Shown here piece by piece: positions 18,423 to 27,921 of a stretch of 64,000 nt of DNA. The translations under genes and the position numbers were made by a program. Positions within the stretch are counted from its first letter, which is position 1. Each line of letters starts with the position of its first letter. Below the pieces are notes generated by a model. The model did no database searches. It saw only the letters and a list, made by a program, of their open reading frames with translations, and had not been told where the DNA came from. The stretch lies in the NCBI RefSeq assembly GCF_900095735.1, contig NZ_FNLO01000001.1, positions 728,634 through 792,633 on the forward strand, read 5' to 3'. The stretch is from Chitinasiproducens palmae (lineage in GTDB: Bacteria; Pseudomonadota; Gammaproteobacteria; Burkholderiales; Burkholderiaceae).

Positions 18423-21400
18423 ATGTTCGACACCGTTCTCATCGCCAATCGTGGCGAGATCGCATGCCGCATCGCGCGCACGTTGCGGCGTATGAACATT
18501 CGCTCAATCGCCGTTTATTCGGACAGCGACCGCAACAGCGCGCACGTCAGAGCAGCCGACGTCGCGGTTCCGTTGAGTGGCAACAGCGCGGCGGACAGTT
18601 ACCTTCAGGCCGAGCGCATCATCGCCGCCGCCAAGGCGCAGGGCGCGCAGGCCGTCATTCCGGGATACGGCTTCCTGGCGGAAAACGCGGCATTCGCCGA
18701 ACGATGCGAGGCGGAAGGCCTCGTCTTTATTGGACCCACGCCGGAGCAAATGGCGCGCTTCGGCTTGAAGCATGCTGCACGCGCGCTTGCCCGGGAAGCG
18801 GGCGTGCCACTCTCGCCCGGCTCCGAGCTGCTGGACGATCTCCGGTCCGCGCGCGCGGCGGCCGAGGCAGTCGGCTATCCGGTGATGCTGAAGAGCACCG
18901 CAGGCGGCGGTGGCATCGGCCTGACGCGTTGCGACGACGTCTCGCAACTGGATGCCGCGTTCGAATCGGTGCGTCACCAGGGCACGTCGTTTTTCGCGAA
19001 CGGGGGCGTGTTCGTCGAGCGCTTCGTCGCCAACGCCAGACACATCGAAGTTCAGATCTTCGGTGACGGCCGCGGCAACGTGCGCGCACTCGGGGAGCGT
19101 GACTGCTCGCTGCAGCGGCGCAACCAGAAGGTCGTCGAGGAGACGCCCGCGCCGCGTCTCCCTGAACAGGTCCGCACCGCGCTCTGTGCGGCGGCGGAAC
19201 GCCTCGGCCGAGCCGTCGCCTACCGCTCGGCCGGAACAGTCGAATTCATCTACGATGCGCAGCGCGAGGCGTTCTATTTCCTGGAGGTCAACGCGCGACT
19301 GCAGGTTGAACATGCGATCACCGAAGCGGTGACCGGCATCGACCTCGTCGAATGGATGGTCCTCACCGCGGCCGGCCAGCCACCGGCACTGGGCGGCATC
19401 GACGACGACGCGGTGCCAGCCGAGGCGCCCGGCGGTGCGTCGATCGAAGTGCGGCTGTACGCGGAGAATCCGTTGCGACAGTTTGCGCCCAGTCCCGGCA
19501 CCCTGACGGAGGTTGTCTTCCCGGCCGGACATCGTGTGGACACCTGGGTCGAGACAGGCACCGAAGTGAGCGCGCACTACGATCCGATGCTGGCCAAGCT
19601 GATCGTGCACGCCGCGGATCGCGAACAGGCCGTCGCGGCGATGCAGCGCGCGCTGGACGACACGAGGCTCGCGGGCATCGCCACCAATCTCGACTATCTC
19701 CGCCAAGTGCTCCGCAGCGAGGCCTTCATGCGCGGCGACGTGTCGACCCGCTTCCTCGACACCTTCGATTATCGCCCGGCCGGTGTCGAGGTATTGGAGC
19801 CCGGCACCTATACGACCGTGCAGGATTATCCAGGACGCGTCGGTTATTGGGACATCGGTGTGCCGCCCTCCGGGCCGATGGATGACTGGGCGTTCCGGGT
19901 CGCCAATCGGATCGTCGGCAACGCGGAGTCCGCGGCCGGCATCGAGGCAACGGTGCTTGGCCCAGTCATGCGCTTCCACACCGCAGCGGTGATCGCGCTT
20001 GCCGGCGCGCCGAGCGACGCCTCGCTGGATGGCAAGCCCGTACCGTTCTGGCAGCCCGTGACCGTGCAGGCGGGACAGACATTGCGCGTCGGCAAGAGCA
20101 CCACAGGCTGCCGCTGCTATATCGCGATACGCGGCGGCCTGGACGTGCCGCACTACCTGGGCAGTCGCTCGACCTTCGCACTCGGGCAATTCGGCGGGCA
20201 TGCGGGACGTACGCTGCGCGCCGGCGATCTGTTACTGATCGAACCAGCCACCGAGGCCGCCCCTTATGCGCCGCTTCCGCTGCCTGAGGCAGCGGTGCCC
20301 ACCTACGGTCGACACTGGCGCATCGGCGTGCTGTACGGTCCCCATGGGGCGCCGGACTTCTTTACCCAGGCATCCATCGACGCGTTTTTCAGTACCGACT
20401 GGGCGGTGCATTACAACTCCAACCGTCTCGGCATTCGCCTCAACGGACCCAAACCGGAATGGGCCCGCTTCGATGGCGGCGAGGCGGGGCTGCACCCTTC
20501 GAACATTCACGACTGCGAGTACGCGATCGGCAGTGTGAATTTCACCGGCGACATGCCGGTCATCCTGACGCGAGACGGCCCGAGCCTGGGCGGCTTCGTC
20601 TGTCCGGTGACCATCGCAAAGGCGGAGCTGTGGAAAGTCGGTCAGGTCAAGCCGGGCGACACCATTCGGTTCGTGCCGAGCGACTTTGACCAGGCGTTGC
20701 GTCTACAGCGGCAGCAGGACGCGTTCCTTTGCGCGTTCGACGGTGCCGTGCCCGACGCGCTTGCCGACGCGTCGCTTGAAACCGGCAGCGCGCCCGCTTC
20801 GCCGATCTTGGCGACCGCAGTGCCGGACGCCGTCGGCGCGACCGGCGCGACTGTAGCAGCTGAAGCGCGGCCGAAAATGGTGATTCGCCAGGCGGGCGAC
20901 ACATATGTGTTGATCGAATACGGCGAGAACGTGCTCGACCTCAATCTACGCTTCCGCGTGCACGCGTTGATGGAGTCGCTGCGTGCCGCGCCGATCGCCG
21001 GCGTGCTGGAACTGTCGCCAGGGGTGCGTTCATTGCAGGTACGCTACGACAGCCGGGTGCTCGATCAACGCACGCTGGTCAAGGCCTTGCTGAACCGAGA
21101 CAGGACGTTGACCGGCGTCTCGACGCAGCGCGTCGCCAGCCGCGTCCTGTATCTGCCGATGGCCTACGAGGACAGCGCCACGCTGGAGGCGGTCGCGCGC
21201 TACCGGCAGTCGGTGCGCGACACCGCGCCATGGCTACCGAGCAACACCGAGTTCATCCGGCGCATCAACGGTCTGTCATCGGCACGCGCGGTGCAGGACA
21301 TTGTCTTCGAAACCAGCTACATGGTGCTTGGTCTGGGCGACGTCTACCTGGGTGCGCCATGCGCGGTGCCTGTCGACCCGAGGCATCGGCTGCTGACATC

Positions 21401-22085
21401 CAAGTACAATCCCGCGCGCACCTTTACGGCCGAGGGGACAGTCGGCATCGGCGGCGTGTACATGTGCATCTACGGCATGGATTCGCCCGGCGGCTATCAG
21501 TTGATTGGCCGCACGCTGCCGATCTGGAACAAATTCCTGAAGAATGCCGTATTCGTGGAAGGCAAGCCCTGGCTGCTACGCTTCTTCGACCAGGTGCGCT
21601 TCTACCCGGTCAGCGAAGCGGAACTGACACGCTTGCGCGACGATTTTCGGGAGGGACGTACCGGCCTGCGGATCGAGGAGGAAGTGTTCGACCTCGGCGA
21701 ATACAATGCGTTCCTCGACCGCATCCGTCCCGAACTCGATGTGTTCCGGAAGGAACAGAAGGCCGCCTTCGATGAGGAAATCGCGCACTGGGCAAGCGAA
21801 GCATATGCCGAGGACACGGCCGACTCGCCGGGCAGCGACGGCCTTCGCCTGCCCGACGGCGACGCAGGCCTGGTCGTCTCGGCCGACATCACCGGCAACG
21901 TCTGGAAGCTGCTGGTCGAACCTGGCGCCACGGTCCACGCTGGCGAGCCGTTGCTGATTCTGGAAGCGATGAAAATGGAGTTTCCGATTCTGTCGCCGTG
22001 CTCTGGCGTGATCAGCGCGTTCCACTGCAGGCCGGGTATGATGATCGATGCCGGTGCGCCGCTGTTGTCGATCGAAGCGACCTAG
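18423..22085 (+). CDS. Urea carboxylase (biotin- and ATP-dependent)
   Basis: A 1220-residue enzyme converting urea, bicarbonate and ATP to allophanate. Domains in order: biotin carboxylase N-terminal (IANRGEIACRIARTLRR), ATP-grasp (KSTAGGGGIGL), biotin carboxylase C-terminal, the carboxyltransferase pair related to KipA/KipI (starting TTVQDYPGRVGYWDIG and, later, DTYVLIEYGENVLDLNLR), and a biotinyl domain with EAMKMEF, where Lys1184 should carry biotin. The ATG at 18423 precedes FDTVLIANRGE directly. Many homologues are guanidine carboxylases. The missing carboxyguanidine deiminase genes and the presence of urt genes argue for urea. Confidence 0.9.
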   Translation: MFDTVLIANRGEIACRIARTLRRMNIRSIAVYSDSDRNSAHVRAADVAVPLSGNSAADSYLQAERIIAAAKAQGAQAVIPGYGFLAENAAFAERCEAEGLVFIGPTPEQMARFGLKHAARALAREAGVPLSPGSELLDDLRSARAAAEAVGYPVMLKSTAGGGGIGLTRCDDVSQLDAAFESVRHQGTSFFANGGVFVERFVANARHIEVQIFGDGRGNVRALGERDCSLQRRNQKVVEETPAPRLPEQVRTALCAAAERLGRAVAYRSAGTVEFIYDAQREAFYFLEVNARLQVEHAITEAVTGIDLVEWMVLTAAGQPPALGGIDDDAVPAEAPGGASIEVRLYAENPLRQFAPSPGTLTEVVFPAGHRVDTWVETGTEVSAHYDPMLAKLIVHAADREQAVAAMQRALDDTRLAGIATNLDYLRQVLRSEAFMRGDVSTRFLDTFDYRPAGVEVLEPGTYTTVQDYPGRVGYWDIGVPPSGPMDDWAFRVANRIVGNAESAAGIEATVLGPVMRFHTAAVIALAGAPSDASLDGKPVPFWQPVTVQAGQTLRVGKSTTGCRCYIAIRGGLDVPHYLGSRSTFALGQFGGHAGRTLRAGDLLLIEPATEAAPYAPLPLPEAAVPTYGRHWRIGVLYGPHGAPDFFTQASIDAFFSTDWAVHYNSNRLGIRLNGPKPEWARFDGGEAGLHPSNIHDCEYAIGSVNFTGDMPVILTRDGPSLGGFVCPVTIAKAELWKVGQVKPGDTIRFVPSDFDQALRLQRQQDAFLCAFDGAVPDALADASLETGSAPASPILATAVPDAVGATGATVAAEARPKMVIRQAGDTYVLIEYGENVLDLNLRFRVHALMESLRAAPIAGVLELSPGVRSLQVRYDSRVLDQRTLVKALLNRDRTLTGVSTQRVASRVLYLPMAYEDSATLEAVARYRQSVRDTAPWLPSNTEFIRRINGLSSARAVQDIVFETSYMVLGLGDVYLGAPCAVPVDPRHRLLTSKYNPARTFTAEGTVGIGGVYMCIYGMDSPGGYQLIGRTLPIWNKFLKNAVFVEGKPWLLRFFDQVRFYPVSEAELTRLRDDFREGRTGLRIEEEVFDLGEYNAFLDRIRPELDVFRKEQKAAFDEEIAHWASEAYAEDTADSPGSDGLRLPDGDAGLVVSADITGNVWKLLVEPGATVHAGEPLLILEAMKMEFPILSPCSGVISAFHCRPGMMIDAGAPLLSIEAT

Positions 22086-22165
22086 ACGCCGGCTGAGCTC
22101 GGCGTTCGCCGACCGCGCCGTGACTTCCGTTCGCGGCTGCCCTTCCGTCGCCCGCAGGAAAAGAG

Positions 22166-22867
22166 ATGTCCAAGCCGTCCGCAACGCCGCAGAACAGTCT
22201 GGCCGCACAGATCTACGCGCAACTGAAGGCAGACATTTTCGACTTTCGGCTACTGCCGGGGGACAAGTTCAGCGAAGGGGACATTGCGGCGCGCATGAAG
22301 GTGAGCCGCACGCCGGTGCGCCAGGCGCTGTTCTGGCTGCAGCACGACGGCTATGTCGACGTCCACTTTCGCAGCGGCTGGCAAGTGCGCAACTTCGATT
22401 TCAAGTTCTTCGAAGACCTGTACGAAGTCCGAGTCATGATGGAAACCGCGGCGATCGAGCGGATCGTGGCTGACGGCCTGCAAGACCGCTTGCAGACCTT
22501 GCGCAGCGCGTGGTGCGTGTCCACGCGCAAGCAGTTGACCGATCCCGCTGCCGTGGCGGCACTGGACGAAGCCTTTCACAGCCAGCTCGTCGAGGCGGTG
22601 GGCAATCGCGAGATGGCGCGAATCCACCACGACGTCACGGAACGAATCCGCATCGTTCGGCGGCTCGACTTCACCAAACCGCCCCGCATCAAGGCGACCT
22701 ATCGCGAGCATGCGACGATCATCGATGCGCTGCTGGCCGACGACGCGGTGGACGCCCAAACCCGGATCAGGGCACACATCGCGCAGAGCCAGGAAGAAGT
22801 TCGCCAGATCACGCTCTATATGATGCAGGCCGCCCGCGAGCGGTTCAGCGTGCGCGCCGAGCGCTGA
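22166..22867 (+). CDS. GntR-family regulator, FCD subfamily
   Basis: A 233-residue regulator. The N-terminal winged HTH (DIAARMKVSRTPVRQALFWLQHDGYV, about residues 35-60) is followed by an all-helical FCD effector domain with metal-type histidines (LDEAFHSQLVEAVGN, IHHDVTERIR, REHATIIDALL). It lies between the urea catabolic genes and urtABCDE on the same strand and is the obvious candidate to sense urea, allophanate or nitrogen status. Dyads with CTTGTA..CAAG occur upstream of both neighbouring operons. The ribosome site is AGGAAAAGAG. Confidence 0.9.
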   Translation: MSKPSATPQNSLAAQIYAQLKADIFDFRLLPGDKFSEGDIAARMKVSRTPVRQALFWLQHDGYVDVHFRSGWQVRNFDFKFFEDLYEVRVMMETAAIERIVADGLQDRLQTLRSAWCVSTRKQLTDPAAVAALDEAFHSQLVEAVGNREMARIHHDVTERIRIVRRLDFTKPPRIKATYREHATIIDALLADDAVDAQTRIRAHIAQSQEEVRQITLYMMQAARERFSVRAER

Positions 22868-23199
22868 GGCGCATCGCATACTGTCGGCGGTGACGTGGAG
22901 ACCGCCAGCACAGGCTGCGCGCGCCTCGATTCGGCGCGGCGGATGCACACGCACCCGTCCCACCGCTCCTCTCCGGTCCGATGCCCGCGCTGCAATGCAG
23001 GCGCGGGTCGACTGCTGCCGCCTTGAAGCCCGCTGCGCGACCGCGGCACCGACGCGGAGCGACTCTGGTGAAAGCGTAGTGCGTGGTGTGCCGATCCATG
23101 CTGTGCCATGCGGCGGCGCGCGCCCGCGTCGTGAACGTGCATGTCGCACCAAGTTAAGGCCAGCCATGCACCGTTGCTGAACACCGCGGTGCGGCGAAG

Positions 23200-23214
23200 T
23201 GGGCAGTTCCTTGC
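23200..23214 (+). promoter_or_regulatory. Possible sigma-54 promoter of urtA
   Basis: TGGGCAG-TTCC-TTGC has GG and GC separated by exactly 10 bases and a perfect TTGCA at -12, but the -24 half is only a partial match to TGGCACG. It is given as a candidate only. Confidence 0.35.
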
Positions 23215-23273
23215 ACGAATGCACGGCGCGCCCGCGTTGCCTACCGATGGCCTGGAAGTTGCGTTTCGCTCGC

Positions 23274-23289
23274 GTCTTGTATCCAAGAC
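23274..23289. promoter_or_regulatory. Dyad upstream of urtA related to the atzF-upstream dyad
   Basis: GTCTTGTATCCAAGAC has perfect 6-bp arms around TATC. Its central 12 bases (CTTGTATCCAAG) match CTTGTACACAAG upstream of allophanate hydrolase at 10 of 12 positions. It lies 31 bp before the urtA start, compatible with repression by the intervening GntR protein. Confidence 0.5.
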
Positions 23290-23320
23290 GAAATCCAACA
23301 ATTACCTGAAAGGACGAGCA

Positions 23321-24619
23321 ATGAAAAAGCGCGATTTCCTGAAGGCCGCGTCCGCGGCCGGCGTCGCCGGTTTGGCGGCGCGCGTTCCGGCGGCATTGGC
23401 ACAAGCGGGGGCGAACGGGCCGATCAAGGTCGGCGTCCTGCACTCGCTGTCGGGCACGATGGCGATCTCGGAAACGTCCTTGAAGGACGTCGCGTTGATG
23501 ACAATCGCGGAAATCAACGCTAGCGGCGGCGTACTCGGCCGCAAGCTCGAACCGGTGGTCGTCGACCCGGCGTCGAACTGGCCGTTGTTCGCCGAGAAGG
23601 CGCGTCAGTTGATCACGCAGGACAAAGTGGCCGCCGTATTCGGTTGCTGGACGTCGGTGTCGCGCAAGTCCGTACTGCCGGTGTTCGAGGAATTGAACGG
23701 ATTGCTGTTCTATCCGGTGCAGTACGAAGGCGAAGAGATGTCGCGCAATGTCTTCTACACCGGCGCTGCGCCGAACCAACAGGCGATCCCCGCGACGGAG
23801 TACCTGATGAGCAAGGAAGGCGGCGGCGCGAAGCGCTTCTTCCTGCTTGGTACCGACTACGTGTATCCGCGCACCACGAACAAGATCCTGCGGGCCTTTC
23901 TGCACGCCAAGGGTGTGCAGGACGCCGACATTCAGGAGGTGTACACACCGTTCGGCCACAGCGACTACCAAACCATCGTCGCCAATATCAAGACCTTCGC
24001 GCAGGGCGGCAAGACGTGCGTGATCTCGACCGTCAATGGCGACTCCAACGTGCCGTTCTACAAGGAACTGGGCAATCAGGGCCTGAAAGCGACCGAGGTG
24101 CCGGTCGTGGCGTTCTCCGTCGGCGAGGAAGAGCTGCGAGGCATCGACACGAAGCCGTTGGTCGGCAACCTTGCCGCGTGGAACTACTTCATGTCGCTGC
24201 GCAATGCCGAGAATTCGAAATTCAAGGCGATGTTCGCGGACTGGGTGAAGAAGAACAATCTTCCGGGCGGCGCCAAGCGGGTGACGAACGATCCGATGGA
24301 GGCGACGTACGTCGGCATGCACATGTGGAAGCAGGCGGTGGAGAAAGCAAAAAGCACGGACGTCGACAAGGTGCGCGCGGCGATGATCGGGCAGAAGTTC
24401 GCGGCGCCGTCGGGCTTCACGCTCGAAATGGACGGTAATCACCATCTGCGCAAGCCGGTGATGATCGGGGAGGTCCGTGCGGACGGACAGTTCAACGTCG
24501 TCTGGCGTACCAAATCCACGGTACGCGCGCAACCGTGGAGCCCGTTCATCCCGGGCAACCAGGGCAAGCCCGACACGGTCAGCGCGTTGCCGTCCTTGTT
24601 GCGTCGGCGCTTCGCCTGA
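23321..24619 (+). CDS. urtA: Urea ABC transporter, substrate-binding protein UrtA
   Basis: A 432-residue periplasmic binding protein. The N-terminus MKKRDFLKAASAAGVAGLAAR is a Tat-like signal with a K-R pair, followed by cleavage near AQA. The mature part begins IKVGVLHSLSGTMAISETSLKD, the hallmark of UrtA/AmiC-type proteins, with ASNWPLFAEKARQLI and QYEGEEMSRNVFYTGAAPNQQ as further family blocks. The ATG at 23321 has an AAAGGA ribosome site. It is first of five urt genes. Confidence 0.95.
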   Translation: MKKRDFLKAASAAGVAGLAARVPAALAQAGANGPIKVGVLHSLSGTMAISETSLKDVALMTIAEINASGGVLGRKLEPVVVDPASNWPLFAEKARQLITQDKVAAVFGCWTSVSRKSVLPVFEELNGLLFYPVQYEGEEMSRNVFYTGAAPNQQAIPATEYLMSKEGGGAKRFFLLGTDYVYPRTTNKILRAFLHAKGVQDADIQEVYTPFGHSDYQTIVANIKTFAQGGKTCVISTVNGDSNVPFYKELGNQGLKATEVPVVAFSVGEEELRGIDTKPLVGNLAAWNYFMSLRNAENSKFKAMFADWVKKNNLPGGAKRVTNDPMEATYVGMHMWKQAVEKAKSTDVDKVRAAMIGQKFAAPSGFTLEMDGNHHLRKPVMIGEVRADGQFNVVWRTKSTVRAQPWSPFIPGNQGKPDTVSALPSLLRRRFA

Positions 24620-24763
24620 CGTCTGGCGAGCCCGCCATCGGCAGGTTGCGCGCTGATATGGCGAGCCGGACCCGCCGGCACGTCGGGCGGCGTGCTTCGC
24701 CGGTCAGCCGGCTCGCCATCCTACGTCGTCCTCCATCATCCGATCCAGCACGAGCGAGTCCGC

Positions 24764-26626
24764 ATGAACGTCCTGTCATTGGTCTCACTCGGTTTTCATG
24801 CGGTGCGTCGATGCGCGAAGGCATCGCGCACCTCGCCGTCGTCCTGCGCGGCTGCGGCGCAGCCGGCCGTTGCCGCGCTCGACGCGCTGCGACGCGCGGC
24901 TGATCCGGCCAGTCGAGCGCGTGTGCCTCGACCTGACAGTGCGAGCACACAGGTGCGGCGCGGCGCACGCAAACGGCTGTTGTTAGGGGTGGTCCTGTCG
25001 TCATTCGCGCTGACCGCCGGTGCGTCTGCTGTCGCCGAGCAAGCAGCGCCGGCCCAGTCCGCGACCCTCGCCGGCGTGCCGGGCAATCTGAGCGTACAGG
25101 CCTTGACCGCACTGGCAGGCGACGAATTCGACGCCAGGTCGCAAGCCGTCGACACGCTTATCGCAAGCCGCGACCCGCGCGCCGCCGACCTGCTCCGAGC
25201 GCTCGCCGACGACAGGGTGTTGGCCGATGACGCCGGACACCTGTACATCACCGAAGGCGACGTCATGCGGGACCCGCTGTCGGGGCGGACGGTACAAGCC
25301 GGTAACGACGCGCAGCCGGTCGCGTTACCGAATACATTGCGCGCACGCGTCGCAGGCGCGGCGCAGGCACGTCAGTTGGGGGCGGCGGACCGGGCGACGC
25401 GCGCGGCCGCCATCGACGCCCTGCTCGCGAATCCGGATCCGACGTTCAAGGCATGGGTCGATGCAGCGCGTGCCGGCGAGCATGATTCGGCGCTGCGTCG
25501 CAAGCTCGATACGTTGTGGGCCATGACGGCGCTGCACGACGCCGACCCCGCGGTTCGACTTCACGCGACCGAACTGGTCGCGACACGCGGCGAATCTGAC
25601 AGCTACGAACTGCTCCGTCCATTGACCGGCAAAGCGGCGAACGGTGCCTGGCTGGAAGCCGATGCGCGCGTGCGCGCCGCGGCTCAACGCGGACTGGACC
25701 GACTCGATACAGCACGCGATCGCGCCGCATTCGTCGGTACCGTCTTCGCGGGTCTGTCGCTCGGCAGCGTGTTATTGCTCGCTGCGCTCGGACTCGCCAT
25801 CACCTATGGCCTGATCGGCGTCATCAACATGGCCCACGGCGAATTGCTGATGATCGGCGCCTACACCACCTACGTCACCCAGAATGCGTTCCAGCGCTAC
25901 TGGCCGGGCGGTTTCGACTGGTACCTGCTGGCCGCCGTTCCGGCCGCCTTCCTGGTCACCGCGTTGATCGGTGCGGTGATCGAGCGGCTGGTATTGCGCC
26001 AGCTCTATGGCCGACCGCTCGAAACGCTGCTGACGACGTTCGGCATCAGTCTGTTGTTGATGCAGGGCGTGCGCGTGCTGTTCGGCGCGCAGAACGTGCA
26101 GGTGCGCAACCCGTCGTGGATGTCCGGCGGCGGTTCGATCATGCAAGGGCTGATCCTTCCCTACAACCGCGTCGCAATCATCGCGTTTTCCGCGCTGGTG
26201 GTGGCAATTGCCTGGTTGGTGCTGACACGCACGCGACTCGGTCTGTTCGTACGCGCGGTCACGCAGAATCGACGCATGGCGGCGTGCGTCGGCGTGCGTA
26301 CCGGCCTGGTCGATTCCTACGCGTTCGCGTTCGGCGCCGGGATCGCCGGCCTCGGCGGTTGCGCGCTGTCCCAGATTGGCAACGTCGGCCCGGATCTTGG
26401 CCAGAACTACATCATCGATTCGTTCATGGCGGTCGTTCTGGGCGGGGTTGGGCAACTGGCCGGCACGATCGTCGGCAGTCTTGGACTTGGTCTGGTCAGC
26501 AAGGGCATCGAACCATTCTGGGGCGCAGTGCTGGCCAAGATCGTGGTGCTGGTGCTCGTCGTGTTGTTCATTCAGCGACGTCCTCAGGGCATGTTCGCGC
26601 TCAAAGGGCGCAGTGCGGAGGCATGA
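24764..26626 (+). CDS. urtB: Urea ABC transporter permease UrtB
   Basis: A 620-residue permease. The first half is an exported HEAT-like region (SVQALTALAGDEFDARSQAVDTLIASRDPRAADLLRAL), and the second half is a LivH-type membrane domain starting GLSLGSVLLLAALGLAITYGLIG with GVINMAHGELLMIGAY. The N-terminal domain is typical of UrtB, but this protein has about 60 extra Arg/Ala-rich residues before it. The ATG at 24764 is the likeliest start. It overlaps urtC by ATGA (26623-26626). Confidence 0.92.
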   Translation: MNVLSLVSLGFHAVRRCAKASRTSPSSCAAAAQPAVAALDALRRAADPASRARVPRPDSASTQVRRGARKRLLLGVVLSSFALTAGASAVAEQAAPAQSATLAGVPGNLSVQALTALAGDEFDARSQAVDTLIASRDPRAADLLRALADDRVLADDAGHLYITEGDVMRDPLSGRTVQAGNDAQPVALPNTLRARVAGAAQARQLGAADRATRAAAIDALLANPDPTFKAWVDAARAGEHDSALRRKLDTLWAMTALHDADPAVRLHATELVATRGESDSYELLRPLTGKAANGAWLEADARVRAAAQRGLDRLDTARDRAAFVGTVFAGLSLGSVLLLAALGLAITYGLIGVINMAHGELLMIGAYTTYVTQNAFQRYWPGGFDWYLLAAVPAAFLVTALIGAVIERLVLRQLYGRPLETLLTTFGISLLLMQGVRVLFGAQNVQVRNPSWMSGGGSIMQGLILPYNRVAIIAFSALVVAIAWLVLTRTRLGLFVRAVTQNRRMAACVGVRTGLVDSYAFAFGAGIAGLGGCALSQIGNVGPDLGQNYIIDSFMAVVLGGVGQLAGTIVGSLGLGLVSKGIEPFWGAVLAKIVVLVLVVLFIQRRPQGMFALKGRSAEA

Positions 26627-27921
26627 TGAAGTCGACCGAAAAAGTACCGCCGCTGTCCGAGACCGTCGATCCGTTGGTCACTGGCGGCACGCGCGGTGGC
26701 CGCCTGCCAGACGGCGCTGCGGGCGGCCCGCTCGACACCCTGACGCCTGCGGACGCCGCGCGCCGAACCGGCTTCGCGCTCGGCTTGCCCGCGCGCGCGC
26801 CGCTGCTGCCGCGCGCGGCATGGCTTGCGCTGTGCGCATTGTCGGCAGCGGTGGCCGTCGGTGTGCCGTTCTGTGCATTGCTGGTGCCTGAAGGCCATGC
26901 ATTGCACCTGTCTGCGTACGGCATGACGCTCGCCGGAAAACTGCTGTGCTACGCGCTGGGCGCGCTTGCCCTGGACCTCGTCTGGGGCTACTGCGGCATC
27001 CTGAGCCTGGGTCATGGCCTCTTCTTCGCGCTGGGCGGCTACGCAATGGGCATGTACCTGATGCGGGCGATCGGCCATGAAGGAAAATACCAGAGCGACC
27101 TGCCGGACTTCATGGTCTTCCTCGACTGGCATGCGCTGCCATGGTTCTGGCGCGGCACCGAGCACATCGCTTACGCGTTGCTGCTCGTAGTGCTGGTGCC
27201 GGCCGCGGTGGCGTGGCTGTTCGGCTTCTTCGCGTTCCGTTCGCGTGTGAAAGGCGTGTATCTGTCGATCATTACGCAGGCAATGACGTTCGCCGCGATG
27301 CTGCTGTTCTACCGCAACGAAACGGGTTTCGGCGGCAATAACGGCTTCACCGATTTCAAGCGTATCGCGGGTTGGCCGGTCACGGCGGCGGGCACCCGTA
27401 CCGCCCTGTTGCTGCTCACCTTCGCCACGCTGATCGCCGCCTTCATTCTGACGCGCTGGATCATCACGTCGAAGCTGGGCCGGGTGGTCACTGCCATCCG
27501 AGACGGAGAGGCGCGCCTGATGTTCGTCGGCTACAACCCGCTGCCCTACAAGCTGTTCGTCTGGACCTTTTCGGCGGTGCTGTGCGGCATCGCGGGCGCG
27601 CTTTACGTGCCACAGGTCGGCATCATCAATCCGGGCGAGATGTCGCCCGGCAACTCGATCGAGATGGCGATCTGGGTCGCCATTGGCGGTCGCGGCACGC
27701 TGATCGGCCCGATCATCGGTGCGCTCGCGGTCAACGGTGCCAAAAGCGTGTTCACCGCCTACTTCGCCGAGTACTGGCTGTTCTTCCTTGGCGCGATCTT
27801 CGTGCTGGTGCCGCTGCTGCTGCCGCGCGGCATCGTCGGCATCGTTGCGGACGGACTCGCGTGGCAGCGACGTCGTTCGCAGCGCGGCACTGCCCTGCGC
27901 GGCACGGAGCGTCCACAATGA
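26623..27921 (+). CDS. urtC: Urea ABC transporter permease UrtC
   Basis: A 432-residue LivM-type permease. The hydrophobic core begins near residue 65 after a Pro/Gly/Ala-rich cytoplasmic lead. Family blocks include VWGYCGILSLGHGLFFALGGYAMGMYL, VKGVYLSIITQAMTFAAML and ETGFGGNNGFTDFK, followed by GIVGIVADG near the end. Start and stop overlap both neighbours by ATGA, indicating tight translational coupling with urtB and urtD. Confidence 0.94.
   Translation: MMKSTEKVPPLSETVDPLVTGGTRGGRLPDGAAGGPLDTLTPADAARRTGFALGLPARAPLLPRAAWLALCALSAAVAVGVPFCALLVPEGHALHLSAYGMTLAGKLLCYALGALALDLVWGYCGILSLGHGLFFALGGYAMGMYLMRAIGHEGKYQSDLPDFMVFLDWHALPWFWRGTEHIAYALLLVVLVPAAVAWLFGFFAFRSRVKGVYLSIITQAMTFAAMLLFYRNETGFGGNNGFTDFKRIAGWPVTAAGTRTALLLLTFATLIAAFILTRWIITSKLGRVVTAIRDGEARLMFVGYNPLPYKLFVWTFSAVLCGIAGALYVPQVGIINPGEMSPGNSIEMAIWVAIGGRGTLIGPIIGALAVNGAKSVFTAYFAEYWLFFLGAIFVLVPLLLPRGIVGIVADGLAWQRRRSQRGTALRGTERPQ

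Larger units (their letters stand above)
22868..23320. promoter_or_regulatory. 453-bp promoter region of urtABCDE
   Basis: No gene seen. The region contains a 10-bp palindrome CACCGCGGTG (23182-23191), a sigma-54-like TGGGCAG-N4-TTGC (23200-23214) and a dyad at 23274-23289. The length and content suit a regulated promoter for the urea transporter. Confidence 0.5.

Noticed and set aside
22250-24532. Long leftward open frame (760 codons) opposite the GntR and urtA genes
   Set aside because: This is the same GC-rich shadow effect. The sense strand carries clear GntR and UrtA proteins.
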